Source: CAYPOY01 sp964412395 (lineage in GTDB: Bacteria > Chloroflexota > Anaerolineae > B4-G1). Taken from it: 21,278 nt of DNA. Of the stretch, positions 7,563-15,625 are shown in pieces. The stretch lies in contig CAYPOY010000059.1 in assembly GCA_964412395.1 (NCBI GenBank), positions 1-21,278 of the forward strand. The letters are read 5' to 3'. Each line of letters opens with the position of its first letter. The stretch's first letter is position 1. Position numbers and translations under genes: made by a program. Below the pieces are notes generated by a model, which was given only the letters and a program-made list of their open reading frames with translations, was not told where the DNA came from and searched no databases.

Positions 7563-9482
7563 ATGGCCGACGAAGTAAAGCAAGACCAAGTGCAACAAAG
7601 AGGGTCTCGCAGACCTGGGACGGATGCAGCAGAGGGGCAGGGGAGCGCACTCCGGCGACTCTGGAACCGCGTCGTCTTTGCCTGGCACTGGCTGCGCAGG
7701 CCGGACGAGGTCGGGCAGCCCCTCACGCTGCGACCGCGCGGCGTGAGGTTGCTCATCTTGCTGATCCTGGGCAACCTGGTCGTCCTGGTGCTGCTGACTG
7801 TTGCATTGTACCAGGCGACCACGCTGCCGGCCATCGAGAAACCTCCTGAATTCATCGTCGTCGCCACTGCGACGTCCGGTCCCTCTCCCATCCCTGGCCC
7901 CACACCTACCCCCTTCGGCAGCGGCGGGGCCATCGCCTTCACCCTGCGCCACAACGGCAACGCTGACATCTACGCCCTCAATCAGGCCGAGCGGCAACTG
8001 GTGCGGCTTACCTACGACCCGGCTGAGGATCGCGACCCGGCATGGTCCCCCGATGGCGACTACATCGCCTTCGCATCGAACCGTGCCCACAATTGGGACA
8101 TCTACCTGCTGGACCTGGTCAGCGGTGCGCTGATCCGCCTGACCCACGATCCCGGCTTCGATGCCAACCCCAGTTGGTCGCCCGATGGCCGCTGGATCGC
8201 CTTCGAATCCTATCGCCGAGGGAACCTCGACATCTACGCGATGAGCACCACTGGACAGCAACTGCGGCGTGTCGCCACCGATCCCGCGCCTAACTATGGG
8301 CCGGCCTGGTCGCCCGACAGTCGTGCCATCGCCTACACCACTTTCCGTGATGGCAACAAGGACATTACCGTTCACCTCCTCGACGGACAGAGGAAGATTG
8401 TCAACGTTACCCAAAGCCCCGACCTGGACGAGGACGACCCGGCCTGGTCACCTGACGGCACACAACTGGCCTACGTCAGCGGACCACGTGGCAATCCCTC
8501 CATCCAGGTCACGGCCTTCGATTGGGACACGGTGGCGGCCAACCAGGCTCAGACCGACCTATTTGGCGCTGGCAGTTCCCCGGCCTGGTCTCCAGATGGG
8601 CAGAGCCTCATCTACGCCTACGAGCGGGGCGGGCGCAGCCACCTCGTCGCGGTCAGCGTGACAGGCTGGGCGCTGTTCCAGGAAGTTTACAGCGTTGATG
8701 GGCCGTTGGACGACCTGGCGTGGACGAGCTTTGCGCTTTCCCCCCGCGTCGTGGCCCGGGCCCAGGCCGATGCACCGGCTGAGGAGCCCCCCTTCTACGT
8801 GGAACTGGTGCAGCCTGCCCCGACTGCCGGCCCCCCTTACAGATTGACCCTGCTCCCCAACGTCAGCGACGACGAGGGGGAATTTCTCTCCGACCGGGTG
8901 AACGAGAGTTTCAACTCGCTACGCCAGCGCGTGATCGAGGAGACGGGATGGGACTACCTGGCCAATCTCGGCAGTTCGCAGGTGCCGATGACCTACACCC
9001 CGCCCTCAGGTCACTCGCGTATGAGTTGGCACGTCTGTGGCAGAGCGATCGGGCTGGACCAGGAGCCCTATGGGAGGAATAAACCGCAGGTTGAATTGAT
9101 CCGGGAGGACGTGGGCAACGTCACCTACTGGCGCGTCTTCATCCGTGCCGCTGAGCAGGATGGGAGTATGGGCGAGCCTCTGCGCGAAGCGGCGTGGGAC
9201 CTGAACGCCCGCCAGCAGGGCGGGCGCGCTATGGTGGAGGGGGGCGGGTCCAAGGAGCACATCCCATCTGGCTACTACGTGGACTTCACCACCCTCGCCA
9301 GTGACTACGGCTGGGAGCGGGTGCCCTCCCTGTGGCGCTGGCGCTACTTCTGGCCGGACATCCGCTGGTGGGAGTTCCAGAAGACCGGCGATCTGACCTG
9401 GTGGGAGTGTATGCTGGAGGTCTTCGAGCCCAAGAGGATCGAGGCTGCCTTCGGACCGATCCCAGGATACGAAGGGCAGTAA
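7563..9482 (+). CDS. Membrane-anchored TolB-like beta-propeller protein with M15-like C-terminal domain
   Basis: A 639-residue protein. A basic, polar N-terminus is followed by one membrane helix (residues 61-83) and a Pro/Thr-rich linker. Then come about six PD40/WD40-like repeats with the signature 'PAWSPDG..IAF.S.R.GN.DIY' (about 120-400), as in TolB. The region from 425 is a separate domain. It holds SGHSRMSWHVCGRAIGLD (S488, H490, G493) and ends in RYFWPDIRWWEFQKTG, which resembles the SxHxxGxAxD and 'WHxE' zinc sites of M15 D,D-peptidases with some ligands replaced. The propeller suggests binding of a ligand or protein outside the membrane. First gene of a plus-strand cluster, divergent from pbpC. 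Propeller call firm; M15 relation tentative. Confidence 0.82.
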   Translation: MADEVKQDQVQQRGSRRPGTDAAEGQGSALRRLWNRVVFAWHWLRRPDEVGQPLTLRPRGVRLLILLILGNLVVLVLLTVALYQATTLPAIEKPPEFIVVATATSGPSPIPGPTPTPFGSGGAIAFTLRHNGNADIYALNQAERQLVRLTYDPAEDRDPAWSPDGDYIAFASNRAHNWDIYLLDLVSGALIRLTHDPGFDANPSWSPDGRWIAFESYRRGNLDIYAMSTTGQQLRRVATDPAPNYGPAWSPDSRAIAYTTFRDGNKDITVHLLDGQRKIVNVTQSPDLDEDDPAWSPDGTQLAYVSGPRGNPSIQVTAFDWDTVAANQAQTDLFGAGSSPAWSPDGQSLIYAYERGGRSHLVAVSVTGWALFQEVYSVDGPLDDLAWTSFALSPRVVARAQADAPAEEPPFYVELVQPAPTAGPPYRLTLLPNVSDDEGEFLSDRVNESFNSLRQRVIEETGWDYLANLGSSQVPMTYTPPSGHSRMSWHVCGRAIGLDQEPYGRNKPQVELIREDVGNVTYWRVFIRAAEQDGSMGEPLREAAWDLNARQQGGRAMVEGGGSKEHIPSGYYVDFTTLASDYGWERVPSLWRWRYFWPDIRWWEFQKTGDLTWWECMLEVFEPKRIEAAFGPIPGYEGQ

Positions 9483-9505
9483 ACAGTGGACTGGGAGAAG
9501 GGAGG

Positions 9506-10102
9506 ATGGCTGCACGGATCGTCATTCTGACCGGTGAGCGTGGTGTGGGTAAGAGTACCGTCTGCTGTAAGACCGTCGCCCTGGCGCGGGCCAGAGGGTA
9601 CACTTGTGGTGGCATCATTACCTTGAGCCGTCCCAATGACATACGGGACGTGCTCGACGTGCGCAGCGGCGATGTGCGCCGGCTGACCATCGCACCGGAT
9701 GAAGTCGAACCGGATGAGTCCGTTGTAGTACAGGGCCGCTTCCGCTTCAACCCCGATACCCTGTCCTGGGGGGGTGATGCGTTAACCTATGCGACGCCCT
9801 GCCACCTGTTCGTGGCGGACGAGCTAGGGCCGCTAGAATTAGAACAGGGGCAAGGTTGGGTAAAAGCGTTTGATGTGTTACGAGGAAACGACTTTACGCT
9901 GGCACTCGCCGTCGTCCGCATCGAGTTGTTGGAACGGACACAGCTCAAACTGCCCGCAGGTTCAACGACCAGCTTGACCGTGGTTCCCCACAATCGGGAT
10001 TGCCTGCCCGGCGTGCTCCTGGAGATGCTGGAGAAAGAAGACACAGGTGAAAATGAAGAACGCATTGGTGGGCCACCTGACGTTTCTATTTCCCGCCTTT
10101 AG
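9506..10102 (+). CDS. THEP1-type nucleoside-triphosphatase (NTPase_1 family)
   Basis: A 198-residue P-loop NTPase. ATG 9506 is preferred to the upstream in-frame start at 9332, which lies inside the previous gene; GGGAGG directly precedes it. Walker A is GERGVGKST at residues 10-18, and the Walker B segment is HLFVADELGPLEL (D105, E106), the form typical of the PF03266 (THEP1) family of cytoplasmic NTPases. RGYTCGGIIT after the P-loop also fits. The gene begins 23 nt after the propeller gene and overlaps the next by about 50 nt, so the three are probably co-transcribed. The cellular role of this family is unsettled; known members hydrolyse NTPs slowly and may modify or repair nucleotides. Confidence 0.82.
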   Translation: MAARIVILTGERGVGKSTVCCKTVALARARGYTCGGIITLSRPNDIRDVLDVRSGDVRRLTIAPDEVEPDESVVVQGRFRFNPDTLSWGGDALTYATPCHLFVADELGPLELEQGQGWVKAFDVLRGNDFTLALAVVRIELLERTQLKLPAGSTTSLTVVPHNRDCLPGVLLEMLEKEDTGENEERIGGPPDVSISRL

Positions 10103-11037
10103 CCACCACGCCATCCGTCGTGGCCTGTTTGGCCTGCTCGTGCTCGCGCTACTCGCGCTACTCTGGCTAGGCGCGTCCATACTGGAGTGGCGTACTGGGC
10201 GGCGCGTGTTCCCCTGGAGCGCCTACGTGCTATGCGGCAACAGTACGCCAGCAGCACTGCCTGAGACGATGCGCGTCGGTCTGTACGGAGTTTCCTGTCC
10301 CCTGGCGGCTGGAGAAACTCCGGCAGGTGGACTTTCCAGTGACGCTGGCAATCGCTGCACCCTCGCGCGCCGAGTTCCTGGAACTGCGCGAGGATATTCT
10401 GCAAGCGTATCCCCAGGTGCGTGAGATTTACTTCTGGCCCCTACTATCTCACGAGGAGGGATACTACCCTGGCACATGGTCGGATACAAACGGCGTCCGG
10501 CGAGTCGCTACTGACGCCGGAAACCTGCCTGTGCTCTGGGACCTGGAGCTGCCGCTCGGTCAGGTGGACCTTTCGTTCCAGGACTGGTGGCATAACCGCA
10601 CCTTTCTGAACCACTGGCTGCGCCAATGCACAGAACCGGTGCATATCTGGCGCTCTCACACGTCAATGGGTCTGGATCCGCTGTTCCTGCGCCTGGTAGC
10701 GATGCACTTCGATCCACTGGAATATCCGGCGGTGTCACTCCATCTGAACTTGTATACAACTGGCTCCGGCCTGCCAAGTGATCAGATGGCCCGCGTGCTG
10801 CGCTGTGGGGTCGAGCGGTATGACGAACGCTTCATCCCCGCTCTGGGCGTGCTGAACGATGGCGAGGGACCGGAGCATATCTTTGTGCCGCCAGAGACCC
10901 TACGCCGCGACCTGCAACTGGCACGTCAGGCCGGCGTAACGGAGGTGTGGTTGTTTGGTGTCAATGGGCTGAACGACGACTACCTATCGGCGCTGTGGGA
11001 GACCTTGCCGTTGGAATCACTGCCGAACGAGGAGTAG
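10053..11037 (+). pseudogene. Membrane-anchored protein of unknown function, split by a one-base frameshift near 10287
   Basis: Two frames that belong together. The first, from ATG 10053 (GTG 10047 is an alternative), has a hydrophobic helix (GLFGLLVLALLALLWLGASI, about residues 27-46) and runs to ETMRVGLYG. The second, open from about 10288 to 11037, continues EFPVPWRLEKLRQVDFPVTLAIAAPS and about 230 more residues with many aromatic residues and an alternating strand/helix pattern. Removing one G at 10287-10288 would give one protein of about 327 residues. I do not recognise the soluble domain; it is hypothetical and extracytoplasmic. It overlaps the NTPase gene. It could be an assembly error, a true pseudogene or a programmed shift; no classic slippery heptamer is seen. 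Confidence 0.65.
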
Positions 11038-11129
11038 GATCGGTCGGGGACATTCTCGACGCGGCCCACAGCGGGCACGGTCGGAGACCGGCCCGAGCGG
11101 AAGAAGCGAGGGATGACGTGGATAAGAAG

Positions 11130-11504
11130 TTAGCTCTCCTCCAGACGGTCCAGCCCCTCGTGCAGCACCCGTAGTGGCAGCAGCCCACACTTGGCCCGCA
11201 CCGGCCCCAGCGTGATGCCCAGCATCCCGAACATGTCTTCGTCCTGCAGTGCCTTCAATTCCTCCACAGTCTTGCCCAGGATCTCCTCAGTCAACATTGA
11301 GGCCGACGCCATGCTGATAACACAGCCACGACCGCTGAACCGCACCTCGCTCACCCGCCCATCCCTCAGCCGGATGTCGAGCCGCACCACGTCGCCGCAG
11401 ACTGGGTTATCAAGCTCGCAGGAAATGTCCGCGTCATCCAACGTCCCCTGGTTGCGGGGGTGGCGATAATGATCGAGGATGTGCTCGCGGTACAGGTTCT
11501 CCAC
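11130..11504 (-). CDS. sufU: SUF system sulfur-transfer protein SufU
   Basis: A 124-residue NifU/IscU-fold protein of the SufU group, which takes sulfur from SufS during Fe-S cluster assembly. The start is GTG 11504 with AAGGAGG 5 nt upstream. The zinc/sulfur ligands are all visible: C36 and D38 in NPVCGD, C61 in GRGCVISMAS, C106 in VRAKCGLLP. The N-terminus ENLYREHILDHYRHPRNQG is characteristic. It is somewhat shorter than B. subtilis SufU. It lies 38 nt after sufS on the same strand, and a short hairpin element (11516-11536) sits just before its ribosome binding site. No sufBCD genes are in the window, so the scaffold must be encoded elsewhere. Confidence 0.93.
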   Translation of the reverse strand: MENLYREHILDHYRHPRNQGTLDDADISCELDNPVCGDVVRLDIRLRDGRVSEVRFSGRGCVISMASASMLTEEILGKTVEELKALQDEDMFGMLGITLGPVRAKCGLLPLRVLHEGLDRLEES

Positions 11505-11515
11505 TCGGCCTCCTT

Positions 11516-11536
11516 GAAACCAGGAAACCTGGTTTC
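11516..11536. repeat. Short form of the AAACC-GGTTT hairpin element between sufS and sufU
   Basis: GAAACCAGG, loop AAA, CCTGGTTTC: 9-bp perfect arms. It ends 4 nt before the AAGGAGG of sufU on the minus strand, so in mRNA the hairpin would abut that ribosome binding site. It is the half-size relative of the elements at 13843, 14647 and 19852. Confidence 0.75.
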
Positions 11537-11542
11537 TCTCTG

Positions 11543-12796
11543 CTAAAACAACCTTTGCGCCTTCTGGATTCCGTCCACCAGCCTATCCACCTCCTCACGG
11601 GTGTTGTAGAGGTAGAAACTGGCCCGCGCCGTGGCCACCAGCCCCAGGCGTTCGTGAAGCGGCTGCGCGCAGTGGAGGCCTGCGCGGATGGCGACGCCCT
11701 CCCAATCGAGCGCCTGAGCCAGGTCGTGGGGATGGATGGATTCGACGGTGAAGGCGACCACTCCCGCCCTCTCCCCCCCCAGGTGGGGGGCGGCCGGCGG
11801 CCCGATCACGCGCACCCCCGGCATCTCCGCCAATCGTTCCAGGGCGTAGGTTGCCAACTCCTGCTCGTGTGCCCACACCGCTTCCATCCCCACCGCGCTC
11901 AGATAGTCCATCGCTGCACCCAGCCCCACCGCCTCAGCGATGGCTGGAGTGCCAGCCTCGAACTTCCAGGGCAGGTCGTTCCAACTCGCCTTCGCACGCC
12001 CCACCCGCCTGATCATCCCGCCACCGCTGAGGAAAGGCGGCATCTCTTCCAGCAGTTCCGGGCGTCCATATAGCACGCCGACACCCGTCGGCCCGCACAT
12101 CTTATGGCCGGAAAAGGCCAGAAAGTCGCAATCCAACAGTTCGACGTCCGCTGGCAGGTGGGGCGCACTCTGTGCCGCGTCCACCAGCACCCGCGCACCG
12201 GCTGCGTGTGCTCGGGCGACGATCTCCTGCGCCGGGTTCACCGTGCCCAGCACGTTGGAGACGTGCGTGAAAGTGACCAGCTTGACCGGGCCTTGTAGCA
12301 GCCGATCGAGAGATTCCAGGTCGAGACGGCCTTTGTCAGTTATGGAGACGTGCGCCAGCCCGGCCCCGACCTCCCGCGCGAGCAATTGCCACGGCACCAG
12401 GTTGCTGTGGTGCTCCATCTCGGTGACGACGATGTGGTCGCCCGGCCCCACGTTGGCCCGCCCCCAGGTGTAGGCCACCAGGTTGATTGCCTCTGTCGCG
12501 TTGCGGGTGAAGATCACACCACGGCGGTCCGGTGCATGGATAAACGCGGCGACTTTGTCCCGCGCCTCCTCGTAGGCGGCGGTCGCCTCTTCGCTCAGGG
12601 TGTGTATCCCCCGGTGAATGTTGGCGTAGTGGGTGTGGTAGAATTCGTCCAAAGCCTCGATCACTGCCTGCGGCTTCTGCGTCGAGGCGGCGTTATCGAG
12701 GTAGGCCAGCGGTTTGCCGTGCACCTCCCGCGCCAGGATGGGAAAATCGGCCTTCAGGACGATGGGATCAAGTCTCTTTTTAGTGTTCATACTCAT
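11543..12796 (-). CDS. sufS: Cysteine desulfurase SufS
   Basis: A 417-residue PLP enzyme (class V aminotransferase fold, group II cysteine desulfurase) that removes sulfur from L-cysteine and hands it to SufU. Motifs: YLDNAASTQKP near the N-terminus, EMEHHSN (His pair stacking on PLP), the PLP lysine K232 in FSGHKMCGPTGVG, and the persulfide cysteine C376 in RAGLHCAQPLHERLG. Length is normal for SufS. The start is either M1 or M3; neither has a strong Shine-Dalgarno. Residues about 333-344 (PPAAPHLGGERA) form a loop made by a C-run/G-run stretch at 11771-11790. It is the first gene of a two-gene operon with sufU. Confidence 0.95.
   Translation of the reverse strand: MSMNTKKRLDPIVLKADFPILAREVHGKPLAYLDNAASTQKPQAVIEALDEFYHTHYANIHRGIHTLSEEATAAYEEARDKVAAFIHAPDRRGVIFTRNATEAINLVAYTWGRANVGPGDHIVVTEMEHHSNLVPWQLLAREVGAGLAHVSITDKGRLDLESLDRLLQGPVKLVTFTHVSNVLGTVNPAQEIVARAHAAGARVLVDAAQSAPHLPADVELLDCDFLAFSGHKMCGPTGVGVLYGRPELLEEMPPFLSGGGMIRRVGRAKASWNDLPWKFEAGTPAIAEAVGLGAAMDYLSAVGMEAVWAHEQELATYALERLAEMPGVRVIGPPAAPHLGGERAGVVAFTVESIHPHDLAQALDWEGVAIRAGLHCAQPLHERLGLVATARASFYLYNTREEVDRLVDGIQKAQRLF
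11771..11790. repeat. Degenerate C-run/G-run element inside sufS
   Basis: C8 (11773-11780), AGGT, G6 (11785-11790), coding a Pro/Gly loop before the conserved GVVAFTVE strand. Shorter than its relatives in the macroglobulin and YfhO genes and may be chance in a GC-rich gene. Confidence 0.4.
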
Positions 12797-12881
12797 CTCT
12801 GCTTGAAACCTTCATGCTCGGCGACTGCATCGCCGGGCGGCCTCGGCAAGCACGGTGTCCCCTTTAAGTTGACGCGCACAG

Positions 12882-12890
12882 GGTATATCA
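12882..12890 (-). promoter_or_regulatory. Possible extended -10 promoter of sufS-sufU
   Basis: TGATATACC on the minus strand, about 85 nt before sufS, without a convincing -35. The leader contains a hairpin CGGCGA/TCGCCG (12819-12835). The rest of the 152-nt gap 12797-12948 shows nothing else clear. Confidence 0.35.
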
Positions 12891-12948
12891 CCGCTGGGCA
12901 AGCGTGTGACGACGGCGCCACCGGTCATCGCTGGTGGCTTCTGGATAG

Positions 12949-15381
12949 TTACCGTCGGGCGGCCCAGATGGCGACTCCGACGATCAACAGCAGCGTTAAG
13001 CCTGTAATCGCCAGCCCAAGTTTCAACGACGGCGGGTCGTACACCAGCACGATCCGATGCTCACCCGCTGGCACGCAGAGGGCGCGCAGTAGATAGTTGG
13101 CGCGCACCAGCCGCGTGGGGTTGCCGTCCACCACGGCTCGCCAGCCAGGATAATCCACCTCGCTGAAGATCAACAGACCGCCCTCACCCCGCACCTGTGC
13201 CTCGATGCGGTTCCCCTCGTAACGCACAATCTCAACCCCGCCCTCGCCGCCGTGAACAGGCGGCGCTGGACTCGTGGCCGTGCCGTCACATTCCAGCGCC
13301 GAGTCTACCAATGCCGTCGTGCGTGGATCAAAGTCCAGTTCGTGGATGCGGGCCAGCATCGCCGCCTCGTCTATCACCTCGACCTGCGGCACGACCCACG
13401 CCCGCGGGAGCGCGGCGGGCCGCTCGTAGACGTACACACCGGACTGCTCGAGCAGCAGTCGGGGGGTGTCAGGCTGATTCTCGTGGGGGAATTCCAGTGG
13501 GGCTGTGGTCACCAGGTAACCAGCGTTCAGGAGGTCGTAGGTCCGCGCGCGTGGGTCAGGCCGCGAGGTGATGAACTCCTCGTAGCGCTGGAGGATCAGC
13601 GGGTCATACCCGAAGACGCTGTGCAGCCCGGACTCCATGCCCCCATTCTGGTCGAAATCGTTCAGACCCCAGGGGAGCACCCGCGCGGCCTGGGGGTCGG
13701 ATATGGCCTGGGCCACGATGCGCCAGTAGGCGCTCTCCTGCATGTCCACGGGCTCCACCACGCCACTGCCGAAGGTCCACAAGTCCAGTACCACCAGGCC
13801 CAACGCCAGCAGCCACAGCCCGGTGTGAGAGTGTGCAGGGCCAGAAACCTGGTTTTCCGGAAAAAACCTGGTTTCGGGGGCATCGCGCCAGGCTGCCAGC
13901 AAGCCGGCCGACAGGAGAAAGAAGAGCAAGAACAGCGCTGTCTGATTGGCCTGGTGCCACAGTCGCCCCGCCGCTGGGTTCGATTCGCGCCCCAGGGCGA
14001 AAACGACAAAGCCGGCCACAACCAGCGCCAGCGCGCTCCCCGCCACAGTCAACACCAGCGGCCACTTCAGCGGCTTCAGCAGCCGCGCCCGCTCCTCCTC
14101 CCCCCCTTCGCTTCCCCCCCGCACACGGGGGGGATTAGAGGGGGGGGCGGAGGATTGGAGCGCCGTCACCATCAGGCCAGCCAGTGCGGCAGCGGCCAGC
14201 GTGAAGAGAAAACCGGCCCTGGCCGGCGCTCGTGCCACCCGAAACAGCGGCACGAAGCGATAAAACAGGAGGTGCAGGCTTCCGTACCTCCCAAAGGCTA
14301 ACAGCAGCGCACCCAGGCCCAGCGTGAACAGGAATGGGGTCAGCCGGTGCCGCAGTCTCAGCCCCAGGAGTGCCAGCAGCAGCGGCAGGATGCCGACATA
14401 GAAGATGAACTCGTAGTAGATGCCATCGCCCCAGTACCCCACGTGCGCCGGCTCGCCGAAGAAGTTGGGCACCAGCAGGGTCAGCAGATAGCCCGGCGGC
14501 CAGGAGAAGCTGGCGGCGAAATCGTAACTGGGCGCGGCCTGCCGGGTCGAATACACTGCCAGCTCGGCCATCGGGAGCAATTGCACCGCTGCCAGGGCCA
14601 ACCCGACGAGCAGCGTCACGCCTGCCTGGGCCAGGGGAAGCATCACAGAAACCAGGTTTTTTCCGAAAAACCTGGTTTCTTGATAGTGCCGTTCCTCCCG
14701 CCAGTTTTCCCAGGTACAGAAGGCCGCGTAGGCGACCAACCCCAGTGCCACGTAGATGAATGAGGCCGTGTTTCCTGCCAGGATAGAAAGCCCGACCGGC
14801 AGCCCCCCCACAACGGCGATACCCCACGAGTGACGCTCCTCGGCGCGCCGGCAAACCCACAGTATGAGCGGCAACCACGCCCCGGTGGTGATGACCCCCA
14901 GGTGACCGGCGTACACGCGCACGAAGAAGTAGCCGCTGAAGGCGAAGACAGTCCCGCCTAACAGCGCCCCTGCAGCCGAAGCGCCCTCCGAGCGCAGCCA
15001 GGCGTACATCCCCACACCGGCCAGCCACACGTGCAACACAACAATCCAACCAAGCGCCTTGGTGACGGGCATCAGCAGCGCCAGCCACGTCGGGGGATAG
15101 AACAGCGCCGGCTGGGGGTTGGCGACCAAGGGCAGACCTGAAAAGAGGTAGGGGTTCCACAGAGGAAGCCGCCCCTGCTGGACCGAGGAAGCGGCAAAGC
15201 GAAGCCAGTGGAGAAACTGATTGGATAGATCGTTGCCCGCGACGATGCGATCAGCGGGGAGCCACAGCACGTCCCAGTAGAATGCGACGCACAGCAGGGC
15301 CAAGGCTCCTATCGGCCAGGCGCTACACCACGTTCTGGCCATCCATCCTATCCGCTGCTTCTGCTCTTCAACTGTGTCCAT
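12949..15381 (-). CDS. YfhO-family polytopic membrane protein
   Basis: An 810-residue integral membrane protein of the YfhO family (PF09586), often linked to glycosylation of wall polymers or lipids; its substrate cannot be read here. AGGA lies 6 nt before the ATG at 15381. Features: a first membrane helix near 20-40, LWNPYLFSGLPLVANPQPALFYPPTW in the first large loop (typical of the family), about a dozen further helices, and a soluble C-terminal part with 'VDYPGWRAVVDG' and 'AGEHRIVLVYDPPSLKLG', both characteristic, then a last helix and RR. Four repeat insertions lie in it: two hairpin elements (residues about 234-245 and 502-513), one C-run/G-run element and one PPVHGGEGG hairpin, all in frame. 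A standalone transcription unit between suf and the oxidoreductase. Confidence 0.88.
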   Translation of the reverse strand: MDTVEEQKQRIGWMARTWCSAWPIGALALLCVAFYWDVLWLPADRIVAGNDLSNQFLHWLRFAASSVQQGRLPLWNPYLFSGLPLVANPQPALFYPPTWLALLMPVTKALGWIVVLHVWLAGVGMYAWLRSEGASAAGALLGGTVFAFSGYFFVRVYAGHLGVITTGAWLPLILWVCRRAEERHSWGIAVVGGLPVGLSILAGNTASFIYVALGLVAYAAFCTWENWREERHYQETRFFGKNLVSVMLPLAQAGVTLLVGLALAAVQLLPMAELAVYSTRQAAPSYDFAASFSWPPGYLLTLLVPNFFGEPAHVGYWGDGIYYEFIFYVGILPLLLALLGLRLRHRLTPFLFTLGLGALLLAFGRYGSLHLLFYRFVPLFRVARAPARAGFLFTLAAAALAGLMVTALQSSAPPSNPPRVRGGSEGGEEERARLLKPLKWPLVLTVAGSALALVVAGFVVFALGRESNPAAGRLWHQANQTALFLLFFLLSAGLLAAWRDAPETRFFPENQVSGPAHSHTGLWLLALGLVVLDLWTFGSGVVEPVDMQESAYWRIVAQAISDPQAARVLPWGLNDFDQNGGMESGLHSVFGYDPLILQRYEEFITSRPDPRARTYDLLNAGYLVTTAPLEFPHENQPDTPRLLLEQSGVYVYERPAALPRAWVVPQVEVIDEAAMLARIHELDFDPRTTALVDSALECDGTATSPAPPVHGGEGGVEIVRYEGNRIEAQVRGEGGLLIFSEVDYPGWRAVVDGNPTRLVRANYLLRALCVPAGEHRIVLVYDPPSLKLGLAITGLTLLLIVGVAIWAARR
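13236..13268. repeat. CGCCGCC-GGCGGCG hairpin repeat inside the YfhO gene
   Basis: Arms CGCCGCC (13245-13251) and GGCGGCG (13259-13265) with loop GTGAACA. Encodes SPAPPVHGGEGG on the minus strand, a Pro/Gly peptide of the same style as the other GC-rich insertions, in the soluble C-terminal part. Confidence 0.6.
13843..13875. repeat. AAACC-GGTTT hairpin element in the YfhO gene, copy A
   Basis: Two arms AGAAACCTGGTTTT and AAAACCTGGTTTC around a CCGG-containing centre. It is in frame and encodes PETRFFPENQVSG on the minus strand. This copy has a mismatch at the middle of each arm compared with the other long copies. Confidence 0.85.
14100..14147. repeat. C-run/G-run element inside the YfhO gene
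   Basis: C runs, then GCACAC, then G7 (14127-14133), ATTAGA and G8 (14140-14147). Encodes APPSNPPRVRGGSEGGEEE between two membrane helices on the coding strand. Confidence 0.7.
14647..14680. repeat. AAACC-GGTTT hairpin element in the YfhO gene, copy B
   Basis: Perfect 15-bp arms AGAAACCAGGTTTTT / AAAAACCTGGTTTCT around loop TCCG. In frame; encodes QETRFFGKNLVS on the minus strand in a loop after EERHY. Confidence 0.92.
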
Positions 15382-15404
15382 AACTCATCCTGTGTGGCAG
15401 GGCG

Positions 15405-15413
15405 AGTATATCA
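15405..15413 (-). promoter_or_regulatory. Extended -10 promoter of the YfhO gene
   Basis: TGATATACT on the minus strand (TGn plus TATACT), giving a leader of about 17 nt before ATG 15381. The -35 is poor, as is common with extended -10 promoters. Confidence 0.5.
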
Positions 15414-15521
15414 CGATTGGCCCATCCTGCAACCCTCTCAACCGGCGGGATACCGCAATGTATCCCAGCATCACCTCTTGCTCTCAACCTTCGCGGGTTC
15501 GGACGAGTCCCCTTAATGGAT

Positions 15522-15552
15522 GGGCTGGAGGTCAACTGTTGGCCTCCAGCCC
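15522..15552. repeat. Interspersed hairpin repeat GGGCTGGAGG/CCTCCAGCCC
   Basis: 10-bp perfect arms in the 244-nt gap between the YfhO gene and the oxidoreductase. The inner sequence and flank (GGCTGGAGGYCAAC ... GGCCTCCAGCYCTG) match a second copy at 17802-17849. No T run, so it is a poor intrinsic terminator, although it could slow polymerase after the oxidoreductase gene. Confidence 0.7.
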
Positions 15553-15625
15553 TGCTCTATGCCTCAGGTCTTGCCGGCGATGCCGTGGCTGCAATGATCA
15601 GTCCGCCGTCGAGCGAGCCTGTGGA

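Noticed and set aside
11038..11129. Bidirectional terminator between the plus-strand operon and sufU
   Set aside because: Only weak GC-rich pairing (GGTC..GACC) is visible and there is no T tract on either strand.
13252..14301. 349-codon open frame on the plus strand
   Set aside because: Antisense to the YfhO gene; its composition (Gln/Gly/Arg/Pro) mirrors repeat insertions and there is no domain.
13843..14680. Insertion sequence ends
   Set aside because: The hairpins are 33-34 nt, lack flanking target duplications that I can see, and enclose normal YfhO sequence with no transposase.
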